A DNA stretch of 64,000 bases from Neocallimastix lanati (nom. inval.) (lineage: Eukaryota > Neocallimastigomycota > Neocallimastigomycetes > Neocallimastigales > Neocallimastigaceae). Position numbers and translations under genes: made by a program. Location: NCBI GenBank assembly GCA_016946835.1, contig JACVTC010000090.1, positions 60,001-124,000 on the forward strand, in the 5' to 3' direction. Positions 14,440 through 40,790 of this stretch are shown here, one piece after another; within the stretch, counting starts at the first letter, position 1, and every line of letters begins with the position of its first letter. The notes under the pieces are model-generated. The model saw only the letters and a list, made by a program, of their open reading frames with translations. It ran no database searches and had not been told where the DNA came from.

Positions 14440-15706
14440 TTACTTTCTTCTTTTATTATTTTTCTTATTATTTTTAAATTTTCCTTTAATATTCTTATTT
14501 CTAGTTATGATTATTATTATTTGTTATAATAATAAAAATAATAATAAATATTGGTATAATATATGAATAATATATATAGAAAATAATAATAATAATAATA
14601 AATATAATACATATATAGTGAATGCAGGTTATCATAATTTTTATAATAAATATATATAATATATGTACGTTTTAATAATGATTATAATAATAAATATAAG
14701 TAAACATATAAAGGTTAGGTTATTACATTGATTAATAATTAATATATTAGTGGATATATAATAAATAAATTTATTATATTATAGAAAATTAAACTTACTT
14801 AACACTATTATTATGTTTCTTTTTTTGCTTAATTGATTTAATTAAATATTCTTTATGCTGACTTGGTTTCACAATTTCTTCATTTTCATAATTATTATTA
14901 TGGCCTTTCTTATTACTATCATTTAATTCGTTAATTTCATCTTCAAAATCTGCTAATGGATTTGAAATGTCAAATCCTGAAACAGTGGTAACTGTTGTGA
15001 GAGTCTTATTCCCTTTGTATTCTGATATACTTTCAATATTTTTTTTATGGGTATCATCAGAAGATATTGATGTCTTTTTTATTTCTTCAGTATTAATTTC
15101 TTTATTTTGAATGCCTTCAAATTTATCATTAGATTCATCATCTGAATTTAATGTATCAATTGGTGCGCCTTCAATTACTTTTTGAACTTTTTCTATATGT
15201 TCTAATGTATGTAAAATTTTTAATTTTGAATCTCTTTCACTTTTACGTCTCTATTTATATTAATAAATTCATTATTAAATATTATAATAAGTAAAATTTA
15301 AAACAGTCAATTAAATATTTAGTAAATAAGTTAAAATTAAGCATGATTATTTTTTAAAGTTCATACTTCTTTTTTAGCTTCTTGCTCTTCCATTTTTATT
15401 CTTTTATTAATTCTATCTATAGTCCTTTGCTTTTTTTCAAGCTTTCTTTTATGGAATCCTGTCAAGAAATCCCTTTAATAAAATAATTTATTCAGAATAT
15501 AAAATATTCGTTTTACAATTAATTATTTTCTCAGCTTTCATGACATTAAAATACATAATATGAGAATTCTAATTTCATTTAAATAATAAATAAAAGATTA
15601 AATATTACTTTCTTTTATTTTCATCAAAGGTAATGTATTCATTTTCTTCATCCTCAAACTTATTATTAGAAAAGTTTTTATTATTTCTTTTTCTTTTTCT
15701 AGCCAT
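14440..15706 (-). CDS. Nucleolar protein 12 / RRP17-like rRNA-processing factor
   Basis: NOL12/Rrp17 proteins are nucleolar RNA-binding factors needed for 5' end maturation of pre-rRNA. Four exons, 15609-15706, 15367-15472, 14799-15250 and 14440-14500, join in frame to 238 residues (human NOL12 has 213). The diagnostic block is DFLTGFHKRKLEKKQ at the start of exon 2, followed by a charged helix (about 36-70). The N-terminus is basic (ARKRKRNNK). The middle is an acidic Ser/Thr-rich linker, and later come HKEYLIKSIKQKKK and a basic tail ending NNKRRK. The last exon of only 61 bp is supported by a consensus gtaagt donor and exact frame closure to a Lys/Arg-rich end typical of the family. It is oriented away from the TANGO6-like gene. 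Confidence 0.85.
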
Positions 15707-17126
<1,420 letters not shown>

Positions 17127-18433
17127 ATGTCTAAAAATTTGGATCTAAAAATTGACTTAGCTATAAGTCAATTAAATATATTTCTTGGATTAACAGAAGG
17201 TTTATTATATATTTATTCAAAGAAAAAATATTATTATTTTATATAATAATAAGAAAATATTATGTAATATTAATATCAATAATTATACATAATTAACTGA
17301 ACTTATTTTTATTTATTTTATAAATGTATTAAAGAAAAACATAAAAACGATAAACGTGATTTAACAGTCAAATTACCAGATAGAATAAATGCATTACTTA
17401 AATATAGAGAAGATAATAAAATTAAAGAAACATTTGAAGGTCAATTATTTTCTTCAGAATTAAAAGTAAATGATACAAGTTGTTATTGGATATATGTAAA
17501 ATATGGATTAGAAATATTACATTTAATTCATACCAGTTTTTATGAAAGATACCATAAAGGTATACATACATTCATATGAATATTTTATAAATTTTATATT
17601 TTGCATTGAAACTTAAAATTTAATATTAATCTAATATTACAATATTTTATATTATATATATTATTTTATTTTTTCACATTAAAACTTAAAGATAAATTAG
17701 AGAATGAAATATTTGGTGTAAAGGATTTAAAAAATGTACATATGTTAATTGAAATAATTATTTGTTGGGGCTTATATCCATCTTTAATGAAAGGTGTTGG
17801 AATTTCTTTAGGAAAAAGGGTAAATTCAAATATATTAAAAAATCAAGGTAAAATTATCTATTATTTTAATAATTATTAATAACATAATATATAATCTATT
17901 AAATTTTATTATTATTATTATTATTATTGTTGTTGTTTTGGTATATTAATACAATTTTTTGAAATATTATATATATATGCATATAAATAATAATTATTAC
18001 CAATATTTTATATATTAAATATTAATATAATATTTTAATTATGATAAAAGAAATTATTATTACTAGTCAAGAAAAAGATTGGAAAAAAGTTTATATTATA
18101 TGTCAATGTTTTTATGATATTTTAAAAGATTTTACAAATTATTACAATACTACTACAGTTCAATCTATAATTTTCCAGAAATATATACCAGATTTATACG
18201 CAGGATTATTACAACTAGGTTATGCTCCTTTAGGAAAATCACCACTTAATAAAAGTCAAAATACAAAGTCTCAATCTTTGAATCAGCAAAATCAACTAAC
18301 TCAGACGAATCAACCTATAACTCCAGCTAATTTAGTCTCATCAATAGAAAAACTTTCAATTAATCAAAAAAACGATCGAATTATATATAAAGAAAAAAGT
18401 ATAGCTATGTTTAATGATATATATATAAAGTAA

Positions 18434-18465
<32 letters not shown>

Positions 18466-18965
18466 TTAAATATTATAAAAAACTTTTTATAATAATTATA
18501 TATATATATATATATATTAATTTATTTAAAATTAATTTAATAGAATAGATCCATATTATTCAATTCAAGCTTTAACACTTCTTTTGGGTTCAAGTCTTAA
18601 TCAATCACCAATTTGGTTAAAAGTAATTTGCGGGAGATATTTATCGAAAACTTTGTTAAGAAATAATGGTATGAGAAAATTGTTAGAATTTATGATTCAG
18701 CCAACTTCAGTTGATGATGGTAGATATTAATGTTAAATATATATTAGTTTTAATATTTTAAATATTATTAAAATTTAAAATATTTATTTTATATATTTTA
18801 AATATTTTTATTAATAAAATATTATATTGTTATATGAAAAAATATTATTCATTAATAGAATTACCAAGTATAAATGCATTAGAAAAAATGGCAAGATTAG
18901 TTACTACAGTACCATGGCAAGCCGGTTCAGTTGAGGTATAAAAAATAAATGAAATATTAATTATA

Positions 18966-19014
<49 letters not shown>

Positions 19015-20000
19015 CATGGTATTATTATATATGTATTTATCATTTTTCATTAATATTCAATATAAATTTTATACATAATAATATAAATTATTAATAGGAC
19101 TATTGCTCTATTATTAGTAATCAAATTTATGAAATATTAATAAATGAAAATAATGTTCATCCATCCACTGTTAAAGCTACTGCATTTATATCCATTAAGT
19201 TACTTCAAAAATATCCAATATTTATTAAAAAGTATTTAATAGATAAAGTAATAGAACCTTTGACAAAATTTACCACTATTGATGCTAAAAAACAAATTGA
19301 TAAACAAATTATTGAAAAGTAAGTTATTTGAAAGATAATAAGATATAACAATATTGCCGTATGTTTATGAAATTATTATTAATAATGATATTATTATCAA
19401 TATTATTTTTATTTTTTTTTCTTTCACATTCATATAAATAGTCCTGAAGAAGAAAGTCTTGATAATAATATTGTTAAATCCGAGGAAGATATTAAAAAAT
19501 CTATTATATCTATTCATTTATTATTAATTGGTAATGAACCATGTATTGAATTAATGAATATGCTTTCTGGGGGTAAATATATATTATGCATATGAAAATT
19601 TAATATATATATAATGAATTATACCAATACATTAGTAAAATTATATATATATATATATATATATATTTATTTATAATTATCAGCAATAATACCATTGTAT
19701 TTTATTTATGAATTAGCAAACAGAAATAGTTCAAATTTAAAAACAGATGTTTATGATATTCTTTCTGTATATTTCAGAATTGTTAAACCAGAACATTCAA
19801 TTACTATTTTAAAGACATTATTATATTATTACGAAAATACATTACAAGATAAAATTTTTGCACCAGGTCCAACTGGTGGTATTGTTTTAAGATATATAGA
19901 TGATAAAAAGTAATTATCAATATGAATTATTTTAAAAAAAATAAATAAGATTCTTATGTTACAAATTAAATTTATATAATTATCACCATTACTTATTATC

Positions 20001-20051
<51 letters not shown>

Positions 20052-20294
20052 ATACTAATAGCACTAAAGTTACAATAAATCCGGATATTTATGTTGAATT
20101 CTTAAAATTGATAGATAATGCTGATTTAATTAGTAGTTTATTTTTACAACTTTTATTGGAATGGAAGTTTAATCGTGAAGATATAGATAAAGATGCTTCA
20201 ACTGTTGAAAATATGAGGTATTAATATATATAATTATAATTGACTTTTAATTTATTATAGATTATTAACACTGCTTTTTATGAAATAAAATACC

Positions 20295-20336
<42 letters not shown>

Positions 20337-21379
20337 ATTTTAATGTTTATATATTTATATTTAATAAGAATTATGACCACAATACAAGTTATTATGAAAA
20401 TTATTGAAAAAATAGGTCATTCTATTATTAAAAAACCAGATGATATATTAAATTTTGTTAAGAGTATGCTTGTTGGTGAAGAAAATGATATTGAATCATT
20501 ATCAATTGCTCTTAGTTTATTAGAAACAACATTATCAGGTAAATACTTTATTGTATTTTATATTATTCATATTATTAATATTAATATTAAGCTATTTTTA
20601 ATGTAATTTATAGAATGCCCAACATTAAATAATCCAGAAATTTTAGATGAAATCTTGGCCATATTACAAACCTTAAACACCCATGAAGTTAAAGAAATTA
20701 GAGAAGTATCAAAAGATTTAAGAACAATGATTATTGCTCAAAGGAATATTAATCAAAGTTTAAATAATGGAAAAACAGGTAAACTTAATAGATAATTAAT
20801 TAATTAATTAACTAAGTAAATAAGTAAATAAAATATAAAATTTATAAAATAATAAGATATATAAAAATAGTGGAAATAATAAGAATGATAATGTTACTTA
20901 AAATTTTTATAAATATATTTAATAATTAAATAATAGTGACGAAACAACGTAAAGATTCTGAAGAACAATTTAAGGAAGCTATGAAAGATATGGCTGATGA
21001 ATTATTACCAGTTCGTGCTCATGGTATGACAGAATTACGACATATGATTCTTAAAAGAGATGAAGTTGCAAATGAAAATTTAGATGATATTATAAAAATA
21101 TTTTTAAATCAAATTGAAGACCAAGATAGGTAATTTATTAAATTTTAATAAAATATTTATTATATTGATATATTAATTTAAAGTTTTAATTAATAGTAAA
21201 TGGGTCAGCCATTTTAGTGTATATATATCTATATAAATATTTATTAATACTTATTATTGTTATTAAGTTATTAATATAAATTTTATATCATTTTTTATTT
21301 TTTTATTTTATTTTTATTATTTTTTTACTTCTTAAATAATATAATTAATTAATTAATTAATTAATTATTTATTTTTTTA

Positions 21380-21430
<51 letters not shown>

Positions 21431-22226
21431 TTAGTTTTATTTATTTAAATGCTGTTAAAGGTTTATCTGCATTAACTGATACTCATCCATTTAAGGTTAT
21501 ACCTGAGATTTTAAAAATTTATAAATGCTCAACGAAAGGTAATCAGAATCAAATGGATTATAGACTTCGTTTGGGTGAAGCATTGTTACAAACTATTCAA
21601 AGAGCTGGAGATACTTTTGGTAAATATGGTAAGTTCGAGTATATTATATTATAGATTTCAGTTATACGTAAAGCGTTATATACATAAAATGAAATAAATT
21701 ATTTTTTAACGTTGCATAATAATATATTTAAATATAGTTGATATAATTGTTCCAGATATATTTATTGTTCTACATGATGAAGCCCCAGAAATGCGTTCTA
21801 GTGCTCTTTCCTTGCTGTCAATGGTTTGTGAAACATGTCCATTGTCTTTAACTAGATACTTTAATAGAATTACAGAATATGTTCTTGACTTATTGGCTTT
21901 AGATAAAGTTACTACGTCAAGAAGAGGTAATATATATTCTTAAAATTTTATTATTTTTATTAATTATTAATTTTCAATATACATAATTTTTTTTTTTTTT
22001 TAAAAAAAAAGGTGCTGTTGGTATAATTATATCACTTTTACGTGGTTTAGGAACATCAAACACTATTCAAACAATACCTGCAAAATCTTTAAAAAGAATA
22101 GAAACTACATTATCTTATTTAGAAACAGTTGATCCCGATGAATTAATTAGATATAATTCACGTATTGGTTTAGATGATTTACATACTATAATTAAACTAA
22201 CATTATTCCCAGATAGTGATAATTAA
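17127..22226 (+). CDS. TANGO6/RTP1-like HEAT-repeat protein (RNA polymerase II import factor)
   Basis: Yeast Rtp1 helps carry RNA polymerase II to the nucleus; its animal counterpart is TANGO6. My model has 16 exons: 17127-17199, 17335-17559, 17692-17847, 18051-18429, 18544-18719, 18859-18935, 19098-19318, 19442-19572, 19684-19909, 20062-20217, 20369-20538, 20614-20778, 20937-21129, 21435-21628, 21738-21926 and 22012-22226. All phases close, giving 981 residues. The C-terminal RTP1 block is clear from about residue 719: ADELLPVRAHGMTELRHMI, then helical repeats (FIYLNAVKGLSAL, RLGEALLQTIQRAGD) and RRGAVGIIISLLRGLG near the end. Upstream are alpha-helical HEAT-like segments, including LMKGVGISLGKR and PTGGIVLRYIDD. 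Several introns carry sense-strand poly(T) tracts of 25-50. The family call rests mainly on the C-terminal block. Confidence 0.85.
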
Positions 22227-22366
22227 TTTTTTTAGAATGTAGTTCCTAACTTCCCTTTGAATAAAGACCATATAACCTAACCCAATTATTCACATAAAAG
22301 TAAAATTATATTTGAGATTAGTTATTATAAATTGATGCTATTTATTATTGCAATTAATTAAATTTT

Positions 22367-22419
<53 letters not shown>

Positions 22420-22529
22420 AGATAAATAAATAATTATATACCGGACAACATTTTTTAAAATTTTTTTTTTTCAATAATTTAATAATCAAATTACCAGAAA
22501 CAAAATGTATTATTTATTGTGTAACATTC

Positions 22530-22567
<38 letters not shown>

Positions 22568-22882
22568 TTGAAAAAGAATTAATTAATAATTTTTCATTCT
22601 TTATATTTTTATTTTAATAGTATTAAAAGTTATATGTGGTTCAATTTGAAATTCTGAAATTGAATTTTAATATAAAATGAATTTCATGAAAAAAAATTTA
22701 AATTAATAATTAAAATCAAAATTTAAAAATATTATTCAATTATAAATAAATAAATATATATTTACCTATATATTTACATGTACTATTTTTAATTAATGAA
22801 TTTTAATATTACATATTTCTTAAATCTTTTTTTAAAATTATTATTATTAATTTTTTTGATATTTAAGTACGTTGTGACAAAA
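22227..22882. other. Intergenic region upstream of DNA2
   Basis: This holds the 3' flank of the TANGO6-like gene and the DNA2 promoter. A (TAAA)n run lies at about 22370-22416, a T-run at about 22535-22560, and the rest is featureless A/T. An in-frame ATG at 22796 would add 29 hydrophobic residues to DNA2; I did not use it. Confidence 0.6.
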
Positions 22883-32357
<9,475 letters not shown>

Positions 32358-32511
32358 TAATAAAAAGTATTTAATATATTAATTATATATTCATTATACC
32401 CTCAATTAGTATTTTTTTTTTATTTTGTTTTATTTTATTTTTTTCTTAATATATTATTTATATATTAATTTTTATTATACATATAATTTACAATTGGATT
32501 TAATTATTAAC

Positions 32512-32715
<204 letters not shown>

Positions 32716-32889
32716 TAATAGTAATTGTTAATTTAATATAAAATTTACAATAAAATGAATTTAATGTAATAAATTAATGTATTAAAAGTAAAAAATATAT
32801 GAATTAATTATTCTTTAATTAAATGTTTTTTTTTTTTTTTTTTTTTTTTTTTTTGTCTTGAGTCTTAATAAAGTATAATAAAATAAATA

Positions 32890-33330
32890 ATTTTGATAAA
32901 ATAGTATAGTAAAACTCTCAAACGTCGATCGTATTAACTAGTCGGTTAATAAGTCAGGAGTTTCAAAATCTTTGGAGAATTAAATAAGAATAAAATTTCC
33001 CGAGAGAGAATAACCATTCTGAAAGGACCGAAGGAATTTATACTTTGGTCAGATAACATTGATGGAATGGTACAAAGAGCAACATTTAGCGAGTTTTTGA
33101 AGGAGAATAAAATTAAAAAATATAGATCCTTTGAATCCTAAAACCCGAAGAAAAGATTAAAATAAATTCCGAAAATGTTTCTGTAAGACTGTTCATCTAG
33201 GAATCCATATATCCATATCTTCCGAAATTCACAAAGAAGTGATTGTAATTGTATCATCCGTTGAAATTATAGAGTACTTAAAAAAGAAATATGGAGGAAT
33301 CGCCAATGATAAAATTTACTAGATCAGGTC
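32890..33330. other. Less AT-rich island, possible decayed DNA transposon
   Basis: Base composition changes abruptly to a mixed sequence with CG dinucleotides (ctcaaacgtcgatcgtatta, gaaaggaccgaaggaattta). The left edge, agtatagtaaaactctc followed by alternating short complementary motifs, resembles termini of pogo/Tigger-type transposons. No frame longer than a few dozen codons remains and I cannot name a transposase domain. It may instead be a relic of a host gene. Confidence 0.35.
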
Positions 33331-34990
33331 ATTTCTTTACATTTTATTATTAGAATATATTTTTAAATTATATTTAAATTCAAGTTTCATCATTAATTTC
33401 ATGGTAATAAATAAATATTATATATTTTTAAATTATTACTTTTATTACTTATTTATAGCTAATTGTACTAATAATATATTATAAAAATAGTTTTATAATT
33501 TTACAGAATTTTAAATAGAGTAATTATTAATTTATTATACTAAATTTAGAGTAGAAATAATGTTTAAATTGCTAATATGAAATTTATAATTTTTTAATAA
33601 ATATAGGAAAGTTCTAATATAATTATTATAATTAAATATATTATTATTATATAAGATTAACTTTTGTTAGATTCTCTGTTACTAATAGTATTAAATTATT
33701 TTTTTTTAATATTTTGTGTGTCTTCAAAAATATAACACTTTAGTATTACAAACTTTAAATATATAAGAAATATATACATTAAAGATAACAAATACATTTT
33801 TGGTAAAATTTATAATTAAAAATCTCAAAAAAAAAAAAAAAAAAAATTATAGCGAAAAAAAAAAAAAAAAAGAAAAAAACATTTGATTATAAAATTTAAA
33901 ATAAAAATTAAAAATTGTTAAATAAAAAAAATTTTTTTTTTTTATATTAAATAGCAAAGATGAATTTCAACAAATAGTTTAAAATAAATTAACATGTGGA
34001 CTTTTTAAATATATATATATATATATATATATTATTAAAATTAATGGTTAAAATACACAATAACAAAGAAAAAAAATTTATCATTAATTTTATATATTTT
34101 ATTTTATTTACTTATTTATTATTATTATTATTTTTTATAAAAAGATGGATTATAAAAAAATAAAAAATAAAATCTTTATTTAATATTTTATTCATATATC
34201 TCAAAGTGATATTTAAAGGGAAACCTGATAAAGAATTTATAAAATTATTATAAAAATAAATACAATTTGTATACAATATAAACTACGTATACATTAATAT
34301 TAGTAGCATCAAATTGTATAATATTAAATTAATATTATATATTATTAATCCAAAAATAAGTGAATAGAAAATATTAATAAAAGTGCATTTTATATGAATT
34401 ATAATGTTTTATAAGAGAATTAATAAATAAATAATAAAATTATATATTTTGTATAAAATATATATTATGTGTGTTTATTAACAAAGTAAGATAAATATTT
34501 TCTCAAATATATTTATTTATATACTTTGTTAAATATTTAAAAGTATAAATTTAAAAGTTGTTATATTAACACATTATTATAAAGTAACTCCATATATTTT
34601 ATTTCGAATAATAATGATTTATAATTCAATGATAATGGATATGAACAATCAGAATTATCTATTTTTACTAAATTTTTAGTCATTATAAACATAAAAATTG
34701 TAATGTATTATTATTATCTTTTTTTTTTTTTTATTTGCAAAACCATTTTCTTTTTATTTTACAATTAAAGATTAATAAAATTAAACATTCTGAAATATAA
34801 ACAACATAAATAAAGCATTATAATATATCTATTTTTTTTTTTTTTTTTTTTTTTATTTTATTTTATTTTATTTTATTTTTTTTTTTATTTTGATTTAATT
34901 TAGAATAATTATATTTATAAAAATGGAAAAATAAATTTATATATATAAATTATAAGGAAAATTATGAAAACAAAAATATATAAAAATATA

Positions 34991-35029
<39 letters not shown>

Positions 35030-35359
35030 AAATATGAATATTTATTGTTTTCTTTAAAAAAAAACTTATTTTATCAACTAAATTCAATGATTTATACTAT
35101 TATATATATGTGTGTTTATAATTGGTAATTTTTAAATATTTTTTTAATAATAATTATCTATTTCTATGATTGTATATGTATATATCTATATATGATTATA
35201 TAGTTTATATAAATTTATAATATTCTTTAATTTTAATTAATATTTAATATATATATATAATATATAATGTAAATATCATTATCGATGATACTACGCGCTT
35301 TTTCTTTTTTCTTTTTCTTTTTCTTTTTTTTTTTTTTTTAAAAAAAAAATTATGTTTAT

Positions 35360-36189
35360 TTATTCATTTTCATTTATATTATCGAATGATTGAATTTTGG
35401 ATAGTTCAGAATAAGCACGATAGAATATAGTTTTATTACTTGAAGTTTCTAAAGTAATAGATGTATTTGCACCAACAAAGAATACAGAACCTGCACATGT
35501 GTCGAAAATTTTTTCGTTATAAATTATTCGGCCTTTTCCTTCTGTAGTAAGTATAATACTTGGTCCTTTAACACCTTCAAATGTTTCTGATTTTATACCA
35601 TCTGACGATAAAGTGGTACATAAAATAGAAAATTCTTCAATAGGTGGATTATATAATACAGTTGAAGTGGAATTTAAATATGATGATCCTGAAACAATTT
35701 GATTGTCCGCTGATTTACAAGTATATGTTAACATATCAACTAAAGTTTCTACATCTTTAAATTTTGGTGTTAATCCAGCACGAACAACATTATCACTAGC
35801 AGCCATACATTCAATACAGTCTAAACAAAATAATTTAATAAAATTTAATATTAGATATATATTATTAATAAAAACAGTATTATAAATCTTACTATGGATA
35901 CTAATATCAATAATAATAAATAATTTTTAAATTAACAATGAAATAAATAAATAAATACTAATAATATTGTAAATTTTAATAATTACAATAACTAAAATAA
36001 CAATTATAATAATAATATTATTATACTATAATGATTATGATAGTTATCACAATTATAACTAACAATATATATATATATATATATAATGTAATATAAATAT
36101 AATTATTTATTAAATTTAATTATATTTTTTTTTTTATTATTACTATTATTTTACATTATAAATTTGAAATATACGGTATAGTAGTATTA

Positions 36190-36230
<41 letters not shown>

Positions 36231-37419
36231 CAATTATTATTTTCATCAAATATTAAAATTTAGATTGTCTTTAAATTTAATTTAATATTACCTCCCGAAA
36301 CGTATGCATGTGGTTCATTAGCTGCTAAATATAAACCTTCTCCAGGTTTTAAGGATACAAAGTTTAATAAGAAAATCGAGAAAATTCCAACATCACCTGG
36401 ATATTGTTTTTCAATTCTTATTAAAACTTCATCTAAAGTTCCCTTTGGTGGATTTGGATCGATTTTAGAAATACGACTAATTAATTTGTCAAGTTGAGTT
36501 TTAATAATGGTATGATTTTGTTCCATTAATGATCTATAAAGATTTTTTAAAGCATTCTTATTTCTTTCAATATCTAAAACATTTTTAGATTGTGTATCTT
36601 TTGTAATATCCATAAATTCATCAACAATTTCTTTACCAATGGCGTCAATGATTTCTGGATACTTTTGAATATTATTCTTAATATTTTCAAGTGGTCTAAA
36701 ACCACAAAGACCTTCAAAAGGTGTCAATGCTATGGCCATTTCTGGTTTGTGATTGTCATCTTTTATTTTATATTATTAATAATAATATTATTTAATATAT
36801 ATATATTTACAAAAAAAAAAAAAAAAAAAAAAAATATATAATAAAGTTAAATTTATTAATTTGTAAAATGTTATTTTATTTATTAAAATTTGTAATATTA
36901 GTGCATATATATAAATATGTATATCTTTAAATTATTTTACCTTTATATTTATCTGGAAAATTTTGAAATAGATACTCAGCTAATTTTTTATCTGGATGAG
37001 CTTGAATAGATAAAGCTTTTCTAATAGAAAGTACTTTAAATAAAAATGGTAAATCACCGTATTTTGCAGCTATATCAGTTGTAAGTAATTCTGGATTTTT
37101 TGAAATATAACTTTTTAATAATTCACCAGTATTTTTTATTACAGAAGGTCCATTTGGATGTGTTCCCATCCATAACTGTTATAAAATAAAATAATATATA
37201 TATAAACATAATATAATTATTAAAATATTTTTTTTTTTAAATATATAAATAAATAAATTTTATTATTATTATTATTACTTCAGCATAAGTTTGACTTTTA
37301 TCAATTTCAATTTCTGGATATGCATTTGAGATTAATTCCGCAACTTTACTGTTTAAACCAATTTTACCCCAAGCGTAATTTTGAACAGTGGGAACGATTT
37401 GAAAAACTTTTTCACACAT
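35360..37419 (-). CDS. Mannose-6-phosphate isomerase, type I
   Basis: This zinc enzyme interconverts fructose-6-phosphate and mannose-6-phosphate, feeding GDP-mannose for glycosylation and wall mannan. Four exons, 37279-37419, 36941-37175, 36292-36759 and 35360-35820, close in frame to 434 residues, the usual length for eukaryotic PMI. Family landmarks in order are [42 protein letters not shown] (shown here only as a position guide near residues 87-108, with the zinc-binding Gln and His), HKPEMAIAL (zinc-binding Glu), [19 protein letters not shown] (zinc-binding His) and VRAGLTPKF (catalytic Arg). The start at 37419 precedes the conserved N-terminus by about 12 residues. Intron 2 has an A24 tract and intron 3 a T-run of about 37 on the + strand. 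Confidence in function is high. Confidence 0.96.
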
Positions 37420-38348
37420 TTTGATATTTTTTTTTACTATTATCACTGTTGTTTAAAATTATTTTATTATCTATATTGTTATCATTTTTTAATATAAATG
37501 AATTATATAATTTAACATTAATAAAATATAATTTTACAAAAATGGTAATAAAATTATTTGAAATCCAAAATAAATAAGAAATTATAAAATTTAAAAGAAA
37601 TTTAAAAATAGTAATGTTAATAATTCAAAAGTTCTTATCTTATTATTAATAATATTTATTTATTCATTTATTGTTATTTATTTATCTATTTTTTTTTTAA
37701 GAATTTCTTATAAAATATTATTTAAAATTAATATATAAATTATATAATAATATATTTGTTTATTAAAATTCTTTAATAAATGAAATTAATATATAAATAT
37801 TATATATTATTATTTTTTATTCCATTTTATTATATCTGTTTATTTTTTTTTAGAGATATTGATATTAAATATGAATATATAATATATAAGGTATAGGATA
37901 TTATTTTTTAATTTATAATTAATATTAATAATTATAAATATGTTGAGAACAATGTGTAATGAATATATATATATAATACATTATTTTATTATATCTAATA
38001 TGTATATTATATTTTTAGTTAATAATTAATATTATTAAAATTAAATATTTGAAGAATGCCTAATAATTCTCTCTATTAAAGGATAAATTTCCATTCATTT
38101 TCATTATTTATAATTATAGAAACTTACGAATATAGATATAATAATTTATTTATTTTTATCCTTCCTATATTTTGATAAAATCTTTAAACAAAAAACGCTT
38201 ATTTTATTAATAATAATATTATTATTATTTGTATTAATTTTTTATTTTTTTGAAAAAATTTTTTTACAGATTTTGTTATATATATATATAGAATGAAATT
38301 TTATTTAATAGTTTTTTAACAACAATATTTAAATCATAAATAAATGAT

Positions 38349-38383
<35 letters not shown>

Positions 38384-40746
38384 AAGTTTATTATATATAA
38401 TACTATCATAATATAAATTAAACATTAGGCTATAATAACAATAAAAGAAAAGTAATGTTTTTAAATATATTATAATATAAATCATTCATAATTAATCTTA
38501 TATAATATAATTCCAGTAAATAATAACAATCATAATAGTTATATATTTAATATCCTTAATAATGATAATAATAATTAATAAAGTTTATAGTTAAAATAAA
38601 TAATAAAAGAAATGATTAAAATTATTTATAGAAACGTTTTTTTTTATTTATTTATTTATATAGTAGTCTGATATAAACATAATATGTATTAACCACATAT
38701 TACATTAAATTAAAATTAAATTAAATCAAAATAATGTTTCTTACATATTAATTTTTTTTTTTATTTCATTTTAATTCATCAAATATTCCTTAAATAAATG
38801 AAATATATTAATATATTATATTTTATTATAAATCTTAAAATTATTGTTATGAATTAAACAATATAAATAAATATATAAATATATTAAAAGAAAAATTTTA
38901 TTACGTAGAAAAGATATGTAACAATGAAAAATGGAAAATATTCTATAATATATTTAAATATTTAATAAACATATTGCAAATATATCATAATAAATTATAA
39001 TAAAATACAGTAGTATAAAAGTATTAATTATAATAGAAAAGATAAAACAGTGGTAAAATAAATTTCATGATCATTTATTAATTACAATTTAAATTTAAAT
39101 AAATCAAAAATTAATTAATTAATAAATAAATAAATAAATATATACTATTGTAATAATAATAAACAAAAGTTTTATTATTTTAATAGTTTTATGGTATTAT
39201 ATATAATTATTAATCATTAATAATAACTTTGATGAAAATTGTGATATAAATAATGAAAATATAAAAATTATATATATATATTTATATATAAATATATATA
39301 GTAGATAATATTTAAAAATAACTAATCAATAAATGAGAGTAATAATGATAAATATTTGGTATAAATTATTTAAAGTTTTAATTTTGGATGGTAAATTTTT
39401 TATATTAAAAAACTAAAAGAAATTGTGATTAATAAATTTCTTTTCGATACAAAATAACTTTAGCCTAGAAATTGAGGTTTCATTACTTTATTTATACAAA
39501 TTAAAGAAAATTCCATTTATATTTTCTATATTTGTTTATGTATTACATTGCTATTCCACTTACTAAATAGATTTAATAATAAAAATAAATAAATAATCAA
39601 CTAAATAATAGTAAAAACAATAAAAATTATTTACTGTTATTACTTTTATATAGTTAGTGGATTGCTATTAAATAAATAAATAAATAAAAGTTAATAATAA
39701 ATAAATAAATAAATAAATAAAAATAATAACAATAATAATAGTATGCAAATATTAATTTTATAATCTAATAATATTAAATTCTATTAATATTATAAGATTG
39801 ATATATTATCATTTTTTATCGATATTCATTAATAATTATTAATTTTTTTTATTTAGTATTTTAATTTTAATGATATTCTAATCATTATTAAAATAATTAA
39901 TAAAAAGAGTAAACCATGCTTATATATATTAGAATTTAAATATGGTTTGAAAATATCTTAATTTATCTATTTATGGTAAATAAAATCAATATAAAATTGG
40001 AAATTATTGATCTGTGATAATCATATAAAATATAAATTATATTAATTTGAAAAATAGATAATTATATAAATAAATTTTAATTTATCAATTTATAGATATT
40101 ATAAAAAAATATAAATATTAATAATAAATAATATTTAATAAAGATGTAAATGAATATTTAAATTGAAAATAAAAAAAAAAATTTATACCATGAAAAAAAA
40201 GTTTTAATAGAACATTAATTAAGATTGATTTATATGCAAAAAAATATTAACTTTATCTTCTCATGATGAACTTTAACTCTTTAAATTAAAGAATTTAATG
40301 TCTTTTACCTAAACAGTGAATTTTAACTATTATTAATGATATAATCAAAAAATTTGAATTTATATTTTTTTAAAGAGTAATGAAAAGACAGAAAAATTTT
40401 ATTATATGAACAATTGGATTTATTTTATTAGAATAAAATAATATACCATTAAATAAATAAATAATAAATAAATAAATATATAAATATATATAATAATAAT
40501 ATAGTAAAATTTAATAATGAATAAAATATTTTTAATTAATATTTATTATATCTAATAATATCTAATATTATTAATATAAATTAATCATAAGTTAAAATAA
40601 TCATTAATAATGATTTAATTATTGTTATGAATAAATAAAAAAAATTTTTATTGATTGACATTGATATTAATATTTATTAGAAATACTATTTTTTTTTATT
40701 TTCTTATCATTAATGTTATTATATAGTTTTTGGCTATACTTTTATG

Positions 40747-40790
<44 letters not shown>

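Noticed and set aside
22796-22882. Upstream in-frame ATG adding a 29-residue hydrophobic leader to DNA2
   Set aside because: The residues are AT-driven Leu/Ile/Phe, the region is probably 5' UTR, and DNA2 is nuclear. The ATG at 22883 fits better, though transcript data would decide.
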